A stretch of DNA of 64,000 nucleotides from Paragonimus westermani (taxonomy: Eukaryota > Platyhelminthes > Trematoda > Plagiorchiida > Troglotrematidae). Location of the stretch: assembly GCA_008508345.1 (NCBI GenBank), contig QNGE01002662.1:16019-80018 (forward strand). Direction: 5' to 3'. The notes under the pieces are model-generated. The model was not told where the DNA came from. It did not search any database and saw only the letters and a program-made list of their open reading frames with translations. The stretch's first letter is position 1, and each line of letters begins with the position of its first letter. The position numbers and the translations under genes were made by a program. Shown piece by piece: positions 32,288-42,799 of the stretch.

Positions 32288-34290
32288 TCAAACGTGGCTG
32301 ATGAAATTCTCAGCCAATAAATCCACCATTGTTGCACACGGTTGTCATATATTAGAATACTTTGTAAAGCTGGATGATCATGCTATTTCAACTACCAACT
32401 CAGTCCGCGACATAGGTATACCTTACTCAGACTCATTCAATTTTGCTGAACATACATCTTTCCAAGTAGCTAAAACTAGACGAACGATTGGATACATCAA
32501 TCACTCACTCTTCATTCCTGCAGCTCGACTGCAACTTTACAAGCTGTGCGTAAGACCCCAACTTGAGTACTACAGGTTCATATATAGTCACTCGCGGAAG
32601 TCTGATAGGGAAGCTCTGGAAAGTCTCCAACGTGCATTTACGAAAGGTTTAGTGGGTTATCCGTCTTCTTCGAACTACAGAGAACGCTGCCAAACGCTTA
32701 AACTGGATCCTCTTTGGCTACAGCGTCTCAAGCTAAACCTTGCGCTCATGTATAACCTAGTTCATAGCAATAAATTTACTGTCAAACTCGCGATTCGCCT
32801 TCAGCATAGCTCGAATTATAACATCAGGCACAAAGAGTTCACTTTGACAACTCTTAAATCCCGCAGAAAACTCCGTTCAGATTTTTTCCTAGTGAAATAT
32901 ACGTACATTTGGAACAAACTCCCACATGCAATCATAACCAGTAAGAATATACATCAATTCAAACGAAGCTTAGAAACTTCACTGACATTAAAGAACGTCA
33001 TGTTGATTTTCAAACTCTGCCTGCCTGAAGACGATATCTTTGAAAACGGACCTAATAACATCTAACCATCTGTTCTAATCTAATAATAACGGAGGGTGAA
33101 TCTATATATGTTGTAACGCCGCACGCACTTGGAACTGATCGAAGCTATCAACTGGGCCATTTGAGAAGTTCCTCATTTCAAAACCTATTATCTCTTCATC
33201 GGGATAGATCTTGTACACAGCCCTGTCAAAAAGTTGCAGCTACATAACAAAACTACAGCCAACATATGACATCTTAAACATCGCCGTTAGTAGTAACTAA
33301 ACCATTCTGGTATTCTTACTCCATACTTAACGATTATCAGCTTTGTATAGCTTAACCTGTTCGCCTCATATGATTACATATAAATACGTGCCTTAAAGAC
33401 CACTCGATAATCTTTTCGTGTTGCTAAATATCTTTCCATTCTACATAACGGCCGTACATGCTAAATCGACGTCGGAATTCGGCTGTAGACATATACTAGG
33501 ATAATCTGTGAATCGATCACTTTTGCGTTATACGACAACAATTATTTGTTAGAGATATATATTTTATTAACCAGCACAAAATCGTAAATTCTATATAAAA
33601 GATTTAGCCAGAAAATGTCAGATTCCATGATTCGTCATACTTCACATTGCCATTTTACTTTCTTCTGCTTGTCACGTAATTTTGCCTTCTATTCGTGCTT
33701 CCACGATAAATTCTAACGTGAGACAACATTTCATAACGTTCGGAAAATCAAAATCCTGTACTGGTCGGACAATTCGTGGAATTCCGTCGATTTGAGGAAA
33801 TAACGGAGTCCAGTCCAGAAGATCGTCCATTTCTCCGGAAAAACTGGGACCCACCTATCTTCCTTCATCTTCCAAAATGTTTGTTCCGAGGCCATCTACA
33901 TCAACTGATGTCAAAATTCTCCGACTGTTCATTTTCTCCATCCTGAGAAATCTTTTTTCTGGCATGACCTTGAACATAAGGCCAACGTTAACCATGTGAA
34001 GCAACAATTGATGTAACAACTCAACATTTTTTTATCGAATATTGGAAATTTTGAAAACCATTGTTTCAGATGCAACTGAGCCATCTGCCTCCTCATAAAC
34101 TAGAGTTTTCCTTCATTATTTTGTCCGCTTTATCACTCTATTTCCGTAATTGATGTATTGTACAATTAACAATCATGTGTACGGTACGTAGTGTACGTTA
34201 AAATGTGTGTACTGATCACGCTTATCTGAGCGTGTTTCTCACAGATGGGTTGAGAAATGTACCATTATTATATTATATTATTATCGGTGA
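32288..34290 (+). mobile_element. LINE-2 copy, 5'-truncated, with TTA/ATT tail
   Basis: This copy starts inside ORF2, just before WLMKFS. It runs through a 254-codon open C-terminal region, a 3' UTR of about 1.2 kb, and a TTA/ATT-rich tail at about 34262-34288. The 3' UTR resembles the arms at 8496-9426 and 18252-19182, for example AATTGATGTAACAA near 34005 and GAGAAATGTACCATTA near 34250. Identity is clearly lower than between those two arms. Confidence 0.82.
32301..33065 (+). pseudogene. LINE-2 ORF2 C-terminal region (5'-truncated but open)
   Basis: This 254-residue open segment is the post-catalytic part of a non-LTR reverse transcriptase. It starts at the NKSTIV region and has STTNSVRDIGI, AEHTSFQVAKTRRTIGYI, LYKLCVRPQLEYYRF and ESLQRAFTKGLVGY. 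Near the end it has YIWNKLPHAI with HQFKRSLET, the usual end of this protein class. It aligns with the broken segments at 10416-10183 and 9936-9739, including the SIxTTNSVRD block and the final PNNI-stop. No internal stop is present. The catalytic palm is missing, so it cannot be active alone; the annotated Met is only the first one in the surviving frame. Confidence 0.85.
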
Positions 34291-34690
34291 TGCAACAGAA
34301 TTCGCGCATGTTCCTTGTCTGCGCAGTTAAAATAGTGGAACAATGCTTCTAAAAACAGAATTGATCGACGCTTGAAACTGCGGCGGATCTGAAGACGGGA
34401 ACAACGGTAGTAAATTAAAACTCATGTTTACGTCAGAAAGTGCAGACGGACTTCCGGCCTATCGATAGGACTGAGTATAGCAGGCGCGCTGAAAGGAAGT
34501 TCAAACCCCACGCATTCACTGATTCGGTGAGTAATACGCGGGCGCAAAGCCGATAGCCCAAGTTTCCCAGGCACGCAGGTTTCAGCTATCCTAAGATACA
34601 GTCGTAGGAAAACTGGTTCAACGCACCTTCCGTAGGAGCAGCACATGAGAAAATATAGGGCCATATCGTAAACCTACCACTTTTTAACGA
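34291..34690. other. Unassigned sequence
   Basis: This lies between a LINE-2 tail and a CR1-like 3' end. A 78-codon minus-strand frame (34664-34428) shows no motif. Confidence 0.5.
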
Positions 34691-35890
34691 GCATACAGAC
34701 GGCGTACAAAGTCTTAAGATGCATTTGAGAACGCGTATCAACAAGAATTAGCGGATGGTCGTTCCAATAAGTGATCACTCAGTGGCAGAAAAATCCTGTC
34801 TGACAAGTCTTTCGGGTCTTCTTCCGGAAGACTTTCTGCTGTGACCTATAAGCCTATTTGAACCTGCGGAATAAAGGGACTTCTCATCCAATCGTTCGGA
34901 AGAAGAAAAAAGTAAGAATTAAACACCATCAAAACCTTCGGTATTCCAGAAGGTGAAGATCAAAGAGTTTCAGCCTAGAATCTTGCGAAACATTCTGCAG
35001 ACTTGCCACGATTTTTGTTCCAGCTTTCTGTACACCCTCTACCTCACTTATGTTTACCTTGAGGTATGAAAAAACAACCGATTTAGCGTGGACAAGCATT
35101 TATTGCATCTATTTAAGCTCACTGCGGCAAAATCTTCTTTGGCTGCTATCTCTTGATGGAGTGGGTAGAGCAAATTAAACACTGGTCACATGGCCAGTTC
35201 TTTTTAAAGACTCATATTTCTAACGAGCACTTCCCTCTGTGCATAGCGTTTTACAAAGGTGTTGCCAAAATCGTCACCAACAGACATGTGCGTACACCTA
35301 CTGTTGTTAATTGGAAGACGACACTTCTCTGACAATTGCTCAATTGCATGGAGGTCAGTAGTGCTGGGATTATGATAGTTTCGGATTTTCAAGTCACCTG
35401 CATAGAGAAGAGGGTTACTGGGGGTCTCTCTGAGTTGACCTTTGGAATGGACTGGAAAGGGTAGTGGTGAGTAGTGGTAGTAAAAATAGTAGTGCACCAA
35501 GAACAGACCTTTGTGGTACACCCACTCAGGTAGATACGGAAAGAAGACTACAGCCAGCTGTAACACGAAAGGTCCTACCATTAAAACCCAGGCGACCAAG
35601 CGGCAGAAGTCGCTTCCGAAGTCGTTTGCCTCCATTTTCTGTAGAAACGGATCGTGTGGTGCCGGGCCACGCGCCCCAAGAAAGTAGAGTAAAATGGCGT
35701 CCGGCGTAAAGTCACAATCTTCAGCAGCTGCCAGGCTGTCCGTATGAAACCATATCTTCGTCGCGCAGAACCGATTCTGTGAGAATGCTTGCTAGGGTAA
35801 AGAGGTGTTTTGTTTAAAAGGTGCTTTTTTAGAATGGAACTGAGTTGCGGATTGTAGTTAAAGGGTAAGAAAACGAACACCAAAAGACGT
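34690..35890 (-). pseudogene. CR1-like LINE, copy 2 (reverse transcriptase and 3' part)
   Basis: On the minus strand, 35883-35581 starts with ILKKHLLNKTPLYPSKHS, the block before YGF in these reverse transcriptases. Another frame near 35530-35480 reads VGVPQRSVLGALLFLL. The frame at 35635-35204 contains LLYAGDLKIRN and later CRLPINNSRCTHMSVG. The active-site box is YAGD, not YADD. The region 34720-35060 resembles 841-1200 of the CR1 element at the left end. At least two frameshifts are required, so it is a pseudogene of the same family as 820-4330. Confidence 0.75.
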
Positions 35891-37124
35891 CAGTGTTTCT
35901 TACTAGCCCATCAGTGCGAAATAATAAATGATATGGGAAATTTTCAATTTGACATCTACGGTTTTCAGGTTATGAAGAAGGTGACGAAATACGAATACAA
36001 AAACGTCCAATCACGTAACGTGAACCACGTTCATCGCGACTTAGTCTCATGTCACCCTGAGATTCGCGAATATTTTTTTTCATATAACACAGGTTTAAAC
36101 CGGTTTATTGAAAGAGACTGGGGAAATTTCAGGAATCCTGCGTTGTGAAGACAGATTACGGTGGTGCGCACACCAAACTTAATACCGTCAAGCCCACATA
36201 AACACCATTTTCCCCCACAGAGTCCTGCAAAACTAGTTCCACCCAAATCGTCAAATGGTCATAGCAACTCTCACACACAATCTGCTCGGCTGCTCATTGA
36301 ATTATACCAGCAGCGTCCACGCCTTTGATGTGAACAACATTGTTTACCTGTGCGCGCCTGCAACCCATGGAAATCGCTGTCGGAAATGGAAGCGCAGTCG
36401 GCTAGTACTCATTCACTTAAACGGATAGACACGTCAAGGAGAAGTGCCAACATGCAACTCTTGAGGTCTCAGTTATTGCCTCGGTCAGGGCTTGATTTTC
36501 ATCGTGTAATTGGGATAATTGTCTAGCCTCCGGTTTAGTCGTTGTTTGCTTATTTGTTGCCTATCTGTTTGACCCATGTCGGCTCTGTGCTTGGTTCCGT
36601 CCTTTTGCAGACCTGGCATATGATTGGTGCTTAGGACACCTCATAGGTCCTATCAGCGTTCATTACAAATCTAATCACCTCTGCTTTCCTCCCTTCTTTG
36701 TTCCTCCTCCCTATTCGACGAAACCATCGCGAAAGCACGCGGGAATCTATAACGCACTCTTCTTCACTTTGAAGCTGTTGATGTGAAAAGTTTTCTTTCC
36801 GTACATCACTGCACATTATCCTTACAGTTCCTGCTGACCTCACACAAGCAATCTACTATCTACTATCATCGGTCGCCATACAGCACACGGATTACCCAGA
36901 AGCGCAAGTTCTTAGGTACGTCAATTCCCGTGGATCCCGCGGATAGCTTGTTTGAGAAGATGTTATGAGATTCCGCGTAGAATACTCGTCAGGTTGACTG
37001 ACCAGTAGTTGACAAGAGTGTTGATCACCCGACTCATGAATGAGGACGACGGTAGCATTCTTCCGCTCCTTGTGAACGATACCAGCGGAATGAGTCCACG
37101 CTAGAAGCCACGAAGTGATTTTCA
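35891..37124. other. Unassigned sequence
   Basis: Short open frames of 61-74 codons only. No motif or repeat partner was seen. Confidence 0.5.
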
Positions 37125-37470
37125 CAATGCATATATGTATATATATACGTTTACGTATAAAAGTATACATGTATATATGCATATACTTATGTGTACACAT
37201 ATATATACGTATATATATATTTATATAGAAATATAAATCCACATCCATACTTATATGAATACGTTGATCAATATATATATTTTATATAATTATATATACA
37301 TGTGTATAAATATATATATATATGTCTACGTACATAAGTATACATATCCATACATGTATATATACATATACCTATGTATATACATATATGTACATATGTG
37401 CAACTCTATTGACATACACATGTATACTGATATACATTTATATGTTTCCATCTATCTATATATATATGCC
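37125..37470. repeat. AT-rich low-complexity tract
   Basis: TA, TATG and CATA runs resemble those at 4320-4620. Long frames encoding Tyr/Ile/His repeats on both strands are artefacts of composition. Confidence 0.88.
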
Positions 37471-37476
37471 CTCAAC

Positions 37477-37735
37477 GCCTGTCCACGGAATATGGTATTG
37501 CCAGTCGGCTAAGGACCCTGGAGGCTGTCACTGATATAAGACTCAGTGACCCTCATCGCCTGTCNGCCTGTCCACGGAATATGGTATTGCCAGTCGGCTA
37601 AGGACCCTGGAGGCTGTCACTGATATAAGACTCAGTGACCCTCATCGCCTGTCCACAGAATATGGTATTGCCAGTCGGCTATGGACCCAGGAGGCTGTCG
37701 CTGAAATAAGACGCAGTGACCCTTATCGTCTGCCC
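37477..37735. repeat. 81-bp tandem repeat, three units
   Basis: Units are at 37477-37557, 37566-37646 and 37647-37727, plus a short partial unit. The first two are identical; the third differs at several positions. An N at 37565 follows a 7-base restart (GCCTGTC at 37558-37564), which suggests a contig join inside the array. A single related unit appears at about 4680-4745 beside MULE copy A. Confidence 0.92.
37565..37565. other. Single ambiguous base (possible assembly join)
   Basis: This N interrupts the 81-bp array after the repeated 7-mer GCCTGTC, so the real copy number may differ. Confidence 0.8.
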
Positions 37736-37803
37736 TAAGGGAACAATCGTACGCATGTTAAAAATAAGTTAGCAGGGCTCGGGATGGAAATCAAGTTGTA
37801 AGT

Positions 37804-37819
37804 GGCCCTAAAGAGGGCC
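37804..37819 (-). promoter_or_regulatory. Distal histone-type hairpin downstream of MULE copy B
   Basis: On the minus strand this reads GGCCCT-CTTT-AGGGCC followed by AC. It is a perfect 6-bp stem with GG/CC at the base and a 4-nt pyrimidine loop. Its centre is 33 bases from that of the proximal hairpin. Confidence 0.65.
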
Positions 37820-37836
37820 GTGGGATCAGTCCAGGT

Positions 37837-37852
37837 TGTCCTGAGAAGGACA
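37837..37852 (-). promoter_or_regulatory. Proximal histone-type hairpin downstream of MULE copy B
   Basis: On the minus strand this reads TGTCCT-TCTC-AGGACA followed by AC. It is a perfect 6-bp stem and begins 19 bases after the transposase stop codon (37872-37874). The basal GG/CC pairs of the histone consensus are T-A and G-C here. Confidence 0.6.
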
Positions 37853-37871
37853 GTGGGGCCGTTCTCGTGGT

Positions 37872-40041
37872 TCACGTCGGCTTCTGAATTGTCTCACAGT
37901 CCAGGAAGATGAATTCGACGTCGGAGTTTTGGTAGTCAGCACAGGAGTGATGGTACCAACAGAAGCACTTGGAACACTGGACCCAATTGACGTTGTCCTC
38001 GTCTAAGTCCACAGGATCTTCCTTCAGGTAGCATATCTGACAAACGTCGTTATTTACCGGCTTCAAGGCCATCTTCTTAACAATACGTTCCCTCATCTTT
38101 GTTCTGAATTGCTTTAAGCCACCCGTAATCACTCGCCTAACACGCGCTGTTTCTAAGGGATCCCCTATAACTTCTATCTGCGGCAAACTATCGTCAGTCA
38201 CTCGACTTCCAAGTGCAGACTTCCTGCGCCCTGTGGAAACAAATGAGACAAACGTGGTGGGGATGGGAGGCGTGTGACTCAACTCATATGACTGACACGC
38301 CGCCTTGCTAGTGAATGGTATGGAGGGGTTCAGGCATTTATGGTTTGTAGGAGGGATAACGCTGCACGGGGGAATATCTGAGTCGGTTATCAAGCATTTC
38401 CTAGCCCGTTTTACCTGTGACTGTTCCTGTGGAACGGCGAAGCAATCGTACCAGTTATCGGCTGTTCGTGCCTTAATCTCGGACCACAAGTTATTGAAAG
38501 ACATCCTGCAGCTTATTTGCACGGTCTGTCGTCCAGGGAGTGAACAGTGTAGTATGAGATCTGGATGCCTGCATAACAACTCATTTATCTCACGGACCGT
38601 CGCTACATGCTTGTTGTTATTGTCATCACTCATGCAGCCCAAAGTAACAGCAAGATCTTGGCATGCATCTCTCGCGTTTCGGATTCTATCTAAACGGGAA
38701 TGTGCCACAGGAGTGAACATGCATACTATTGGTTCCTGCACATCACTGGGTGCAACCTCAGTGGGGGCAGTGTCGGGTAATGCCCATCTACACTTTTCCG
38801 CTAACCTGCCGATCGGCCTGTCGATTACGCGGTGAACTGCGACCAGATGGCTACACGGCATCAGCCATTGTGAAAAGAAGCTGCAATAACATCTACTATT
38901 TTCACCTACGGCAACGTGAAACGTTTGCTGTTTTCCACACCGAACATTCCACATCTATTCCTCGTAACTGACGTCTTCTATTCGACTATTATCGAAATGC
39001 CTCAGAAAAACACATCTTGCAAATTCTGATGGTTTCAGAAGTGCACAGAGGTTTTCATATCCCAACGGCGGTGTGATCAACTCCATACGTTGTATACCAG
39101 CAGCTCGAATTGCTCGCCGCTGTGCAAGCGGACGATCAACGACGAAGGTTTGCACTGCTGACGTGCAAGGTAACATTTTCTGCATACGTTGTAAAACTAC
39201 CCGGTAACTGGCCGCCGTTTCATTAGGCATCAGTGCGTAAAAAACGTCACACATACGCCAGCTACATCTACCAACATGGCGTGTCACAGTATGAAGCCCC
39301 CGGAGTTTAACTGATGAGTGGCGTCCGCCAAAATGACGTCGGTAAATTTAGGACACAGCTGGAAAGAACCTTTCGGAACAAAGAATGCAAACCGCAAATA
39401 CTTCTCCCCTGACAGAAAGCAATACTGTCCTTCTGCTTTCAGCAGATCGCGTAATTTAACCAGCTCGTTCCGAGAGTCAGTCTTACACGGCTTCTTACGT
39501 AGATTGCATAAATCGTCTGCATGCATCTTAGTCCCGAACTTACTTTTAACGTACAACTTCATTTCGCGGGTGCTTTTGAAGTTCTGCATCATCTCAGTCA
39601 CATGAAGCTCACCTACTATCGACAGACGTCTATTTCTGGAAAATATGCTAGGCCGTCCAACTTGGAAGTCGTGTGACTGTTCTAGTTCGGCCTTCTCGAT
39701 GCGATATGCCCCTCTTCGATAGTGAACCACACAAGAGGCCTTGCAGCCGTAATCGGCGAATCTAAAAGGTAATGTCATAAGAATTTTACTAATATATTAC
39801 CGTTTGGCGGCTACCGTCCGACGAGTACAGTGTACACACTTATACATGACACTTCCGTACGGGCAGCCTGGCGGCAAATCTTTTCCCCTATGTTTCATGG
39901 CACTTGCTGTCGCTTGTGAACTATTGATGAAGAAACTGCTGCACGTTTCCCGTTGAAATCTGTTGAGATCCTCCTGGTACTTCCGAAAGTTCTGATACTT
40001 CTTGAATATTCCCAGAAAACGTTCACGTTGTTCACCGCCAT
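37872..40041 (-). pseudogene. MULE transposase with SWIM and PHD-like zinc fingers (copy B)
   Basis: This would cut and paste the element in the nucleus. I start it at ATG 40041, because MAVN is shared with copy A; an ATG further upstream is in another frame. Exon 1 (40041-39801) has ETCSSFF and a C-x2-C pair (CVHCTRR). After the intron come FADYGCKAS, ELEQSHDFQVG and the catalytic DATHQLN near 39330. A last open block of 360 codons (38954-37872) carries a SWIM finger (C22, C24, C34, H36) and a PHD-like finger near its end (C305, C308, C327, C330, H335, C338, C353). One PHD ligand is Phe350 where copy A keeps Cys. Lesions: a frameshift near the start, TGA at 39284-39286 where copy A has Trp, a frameshift near 39245, and an in-frame TAG at 38955-38957. 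MULE membership is confident; activity is excluded as it stands. Confidence 0.83.
39762..39800 (-). other. 39-nt GT-AG intron in MULE copy B
   Basis: On the minus strand it begins GTAATATATTAG and ends ACCTTTTAG. Removing it joins AAACG to ATTCGCC and gives K-R-F-A-D-Y in frame, while reading through hits a stop at once. The matching intron in copy A is at 7118-7155. Confidence 0.82.
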
Positions 40042-40250
40042 GCTGACTCACCGTACGAAAGTGATTTATTTGCGGTGGACCATTCAAACACTAACTAGGT
40101 GCGATAATGTTAGGACCCGGAAAATGCACATTTTCATACATTTCATTTGGGATTTTCACTTGTACCATTTTACTGAAACTTGCCGTAACACTCATCTTAT
40201 ACCAGTTTTCCCATTATTTTTGTATGAAAGGATGCCGACTCTCCTTGTTG

Positions 40251-40796
40251 ACAGTGTTGTGTCCAAGACATTTTCGGCGTGTTAAAGTTATTTATGGCAA
40301 GCAAATGAGGAGAGTACTGGCCGGAAATAGGTTCGTTCAAATGAGACAGAAGAGCCATACCGTCCAGGGGTGAGTTCGAATTTGAGAGGTAGGTAACCTC
40401 CCTAAAAGTCAATCATGACCACAGAGCTTCATTCATGGCGCTATTACATTATGCACGGAGGAACTAATGCTGCGTATCAAAGCAAGAGATGAGTTGAGAC
40501 TAGAGAAGATACCTAACCCTCCGAAGCGTCAACGTTTGCAGCCCTCACGGTAAACTGACTGGTCACTGCTGGAAATTGCCTTAAAGCTGACATTTGGTAT
40601 GAGTCGTTGCCGTGACTACCATAACGTGAAGAGGTTGTCACGTACCACTTGACAGTTCTGGAGGCTCATCTGTCAGATTAAGACAGTTAGTATGAATGCA
40701 CATTGCAGCCCTCTCCTATAAAAGTGACTGCAAAGGGGAGGAAAAACGGAACCGGAGAATTGGGCCGTGCTTCTTATAAGAGTGAAATAGTGTATC
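40251..40796. other. Unassigned sequence
   Basis: A possible B-box-like GAGTTCGAATT at about 40371 is too isolated to call. Nothing else was recognised. Confidence 0.5.
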
Positions 40797-41120
40797 GTGC
40801 GGTTGCCATCTCTCTTGAGAAATTATTCTCAGGTGTATATGAGGCCTAAATTTCCTACTTGGCCCATGTGTATACAACTCTGTCCTAATGTCGTCGTACG
40901 TAGCCAGCCTCTTGTGATCGTTAGGCGGAGATCACGACAACTTCACTCTATATTTCCTCTGTCTCGGAGTGTCGTCAATGACTGGAATGCGTTGCTAGTG
41001 CACTTGGCGCTGACACCCAATGAGGTGACATTCAAACGGTACCTAGATGTGTACATGATTGTGTGCTGCAAGAAGAGATACCTAAGGTGCTATTTATTCC
41101 GGTACCGAGGTGCTCATTGA
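40797..41120 (+). pseudogene. CR1-like reverse transcriptase C-terminal fragment
   Basis: A 107-codon frame contains RSVVNDWNALLVHLALTPNEVTFKRYLDVYM. This has the spacing of the R-VVNDWN-LP...V..FK..LD block that ends many CR1-type proteins. The upstream part (RNYSQVYMRP) fits the preceding linker. The copy is truncated at its 5' side and lies on the opposite strand to the endonuclease fragment at 42067-42557. Confidence 0.6.
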
Positions 41121-42066
41121 AGATGCTCACACAGTCATCAGCTCCTGTCTTCTATCAGTGAACAGTGGACAATGAACAAAGCTTTAATAAATTCCAAAAA
41201 CAGCTTGTGGGGAGAGCAGTGGTGTCGTCAGCTGCAATATTCCACTGCTCCGTAGTGGTCAGCATGTTAGTGACACATGAACGACACTTGAGGAACGCAC
41301 GATGGAAGTTAACCAGTAATCAAATGCAATCCACATGATGTGGGGAGCGCTGCTTGAGTATACTCTTCATTTATCTATAGACGAAAGATGGCAGTGATGT
41401 TACGCAGTAGCTTACTGATTCACACACTCCAGATCCATGTTCGATTCATTCTGGGTTCATTCTAGGCCACTTTTTTCACATTTTCCCTTGTGGGCCGGAT
41501 TGAGATAAGCGGGCTTCCGAAGCCAAAGGACCGTTATAGATTTGGGGGGGCATTGTGAAAAGTCCATGATAGGCTCTCCGAACACCAGTATTTAGTTCAG
41601 GAGGCTAAGATTGGCGTCCTAGCCACATCAGGGAACTTGCAAGTGACAGCAGCAGACAGTTCCCGCCTGATGTCTTCAGCGTTGGAGATTATTGTGGTCC
41701 CACGGACGCTGACGTGGTCGTGAGTGAGGGTGGAGCTGCTTTTGAAGTTCCCCTATCCGTAGACCTGTGCACGGTGCCTGTTGATTGTCTCCGCATTCTT
41801 CATGTTTGAAACCAGATGTGATTTTCATGCACCAGGTGCTAGGTGCCTACTTTGACACTCGTATGCTGAGAGACAAAGCGGTAGGTTTGTTTAAGATTCC
41901 TACCGCATTTGTCAGAAAGATTAGCTCGAAACAATGTCTTATCAGCCCTCACTGAACCAATTTACTTGTTTCTAATAGATATGTATTGATGATACGCTTG
42001 CCTCGTGTCCGACAGATAAAGGGCGCCCCTGAGGTTGCACTTCAGGTGAGTTGGCCTTCGTAGTCG
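41121..42066. other. Unassigned sequence
   Basis: No coding motif. GTTCGATTCATTC near 41442 is only loosely B-box-like. Confidence 0.5.
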
Positions 42067-42557
42067 CTACTTTACCAGCACCCTTGAGAACGTCGGACGA
42101 GTGGTGAACATAGGGACAAAAAATTCCATGGCCGGGTGCATTTTAGCCTGTATGTTGGCCCATCGTTCGTCAGTCGTGGAATAAGTACTCTTTGATGGAC
42201 CGTCTGCATTTCGAAGGAATTCCCTCATACAAGTGAAGTCATTTCGCAAGCGACTGCCGATGTTTGATGTAGACCAGCTTTGCGCATGGATCCAAATTTA
42301 AGCACTCCGTGGCAACTAGGGCCCAATGAGCCCAGTGCTCCTATTAATTCAAACGTTCGCGACTCGTTTGTGACTACCAAGTCAGGAAGGGTTGAGTGAT
42401 TGGAATTACACAACCCTTGGATCTCTTGCACATGGGAAGTGAGTCTTACATCCTTAATAGCATCCCAGAAGGTAGCAGATGTTGAGTTACTTGGCTGGTT
42501 GACGCCGTCAGCATAGAAAGAGCAGCAAAATCTAAGCCCGTCGATTTTGTCCAGCAA
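42067..42557 (-). pseudogene. CR1-like endonuclease fragment
   Basis: Two open segments on the minus strand (42557-42225 and 42249-42067) read VRLTSHVQEIQGL, LPDLVVTNES and LGPSCHGVLKFGSM, then FTCMREFL and DERWANIQAKM. The order matches the end of the CR1 endonuclease and its linker, as at 3060-2640 in the left element. The closing S-D-H active-site motif reads S-C-H, so the endonuclease was already inactive. The segments are in different frames. Confidence 0.65.
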
Positions 42558-42711
42558 ACTCCATGTGCTGTTTTACATGCAGTTTCACGGCTAAAAATAA
42601 AACATACACACGAGGTGGTGGGGGTATTTCTAAAGAGCTACAGGGCTTGTAGAGCTAGGTCAGCAGCGGCAGGTTTTTCGGTGGAACTCCAGTTGAAATC
42701 TGAGAGAGCCT

Positions 42712-42790
42712 ATTGCACTGGTTAGCTCAGAGGACAACGTTGCATTCTCTTCGGTCGCTCCCTGGCTGTAGCAAGGCCAGTTCCTGTGAC
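42712..42790 (+). repeat. Possible tRNA-derived SINE head, weak
   Basis: TGGTTAGCTCAGAGGACAACG at 42718-42738 strongly resembles a tRNA D-arm/A box. The expected B box about 40 bases later is degenerate, so this is a weak call. Confidence 0.3.
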
Positions 42791-42799
42791 ATGTGACAA

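Larger units (their letters stand above)
37477..40250 (-). mobile_element. MULE-type DNA transposon, copy B
   Basis: On the minus strand it holds a 5' region shared with copy A (40250-40042), the two-exon transposase (40041-37872), two tandem hairpins and the 81-bp array. Terminal inverted repeats and target duplications were not identified, so the ends given are the limits of similarity to copy A or of the associated repeats. Confidence 0.75.

Noticed and set aside
37477..37735. CRISPR-like array
   Set aside because: The units are contiguous 81-bp tandem copies without unique spacers.
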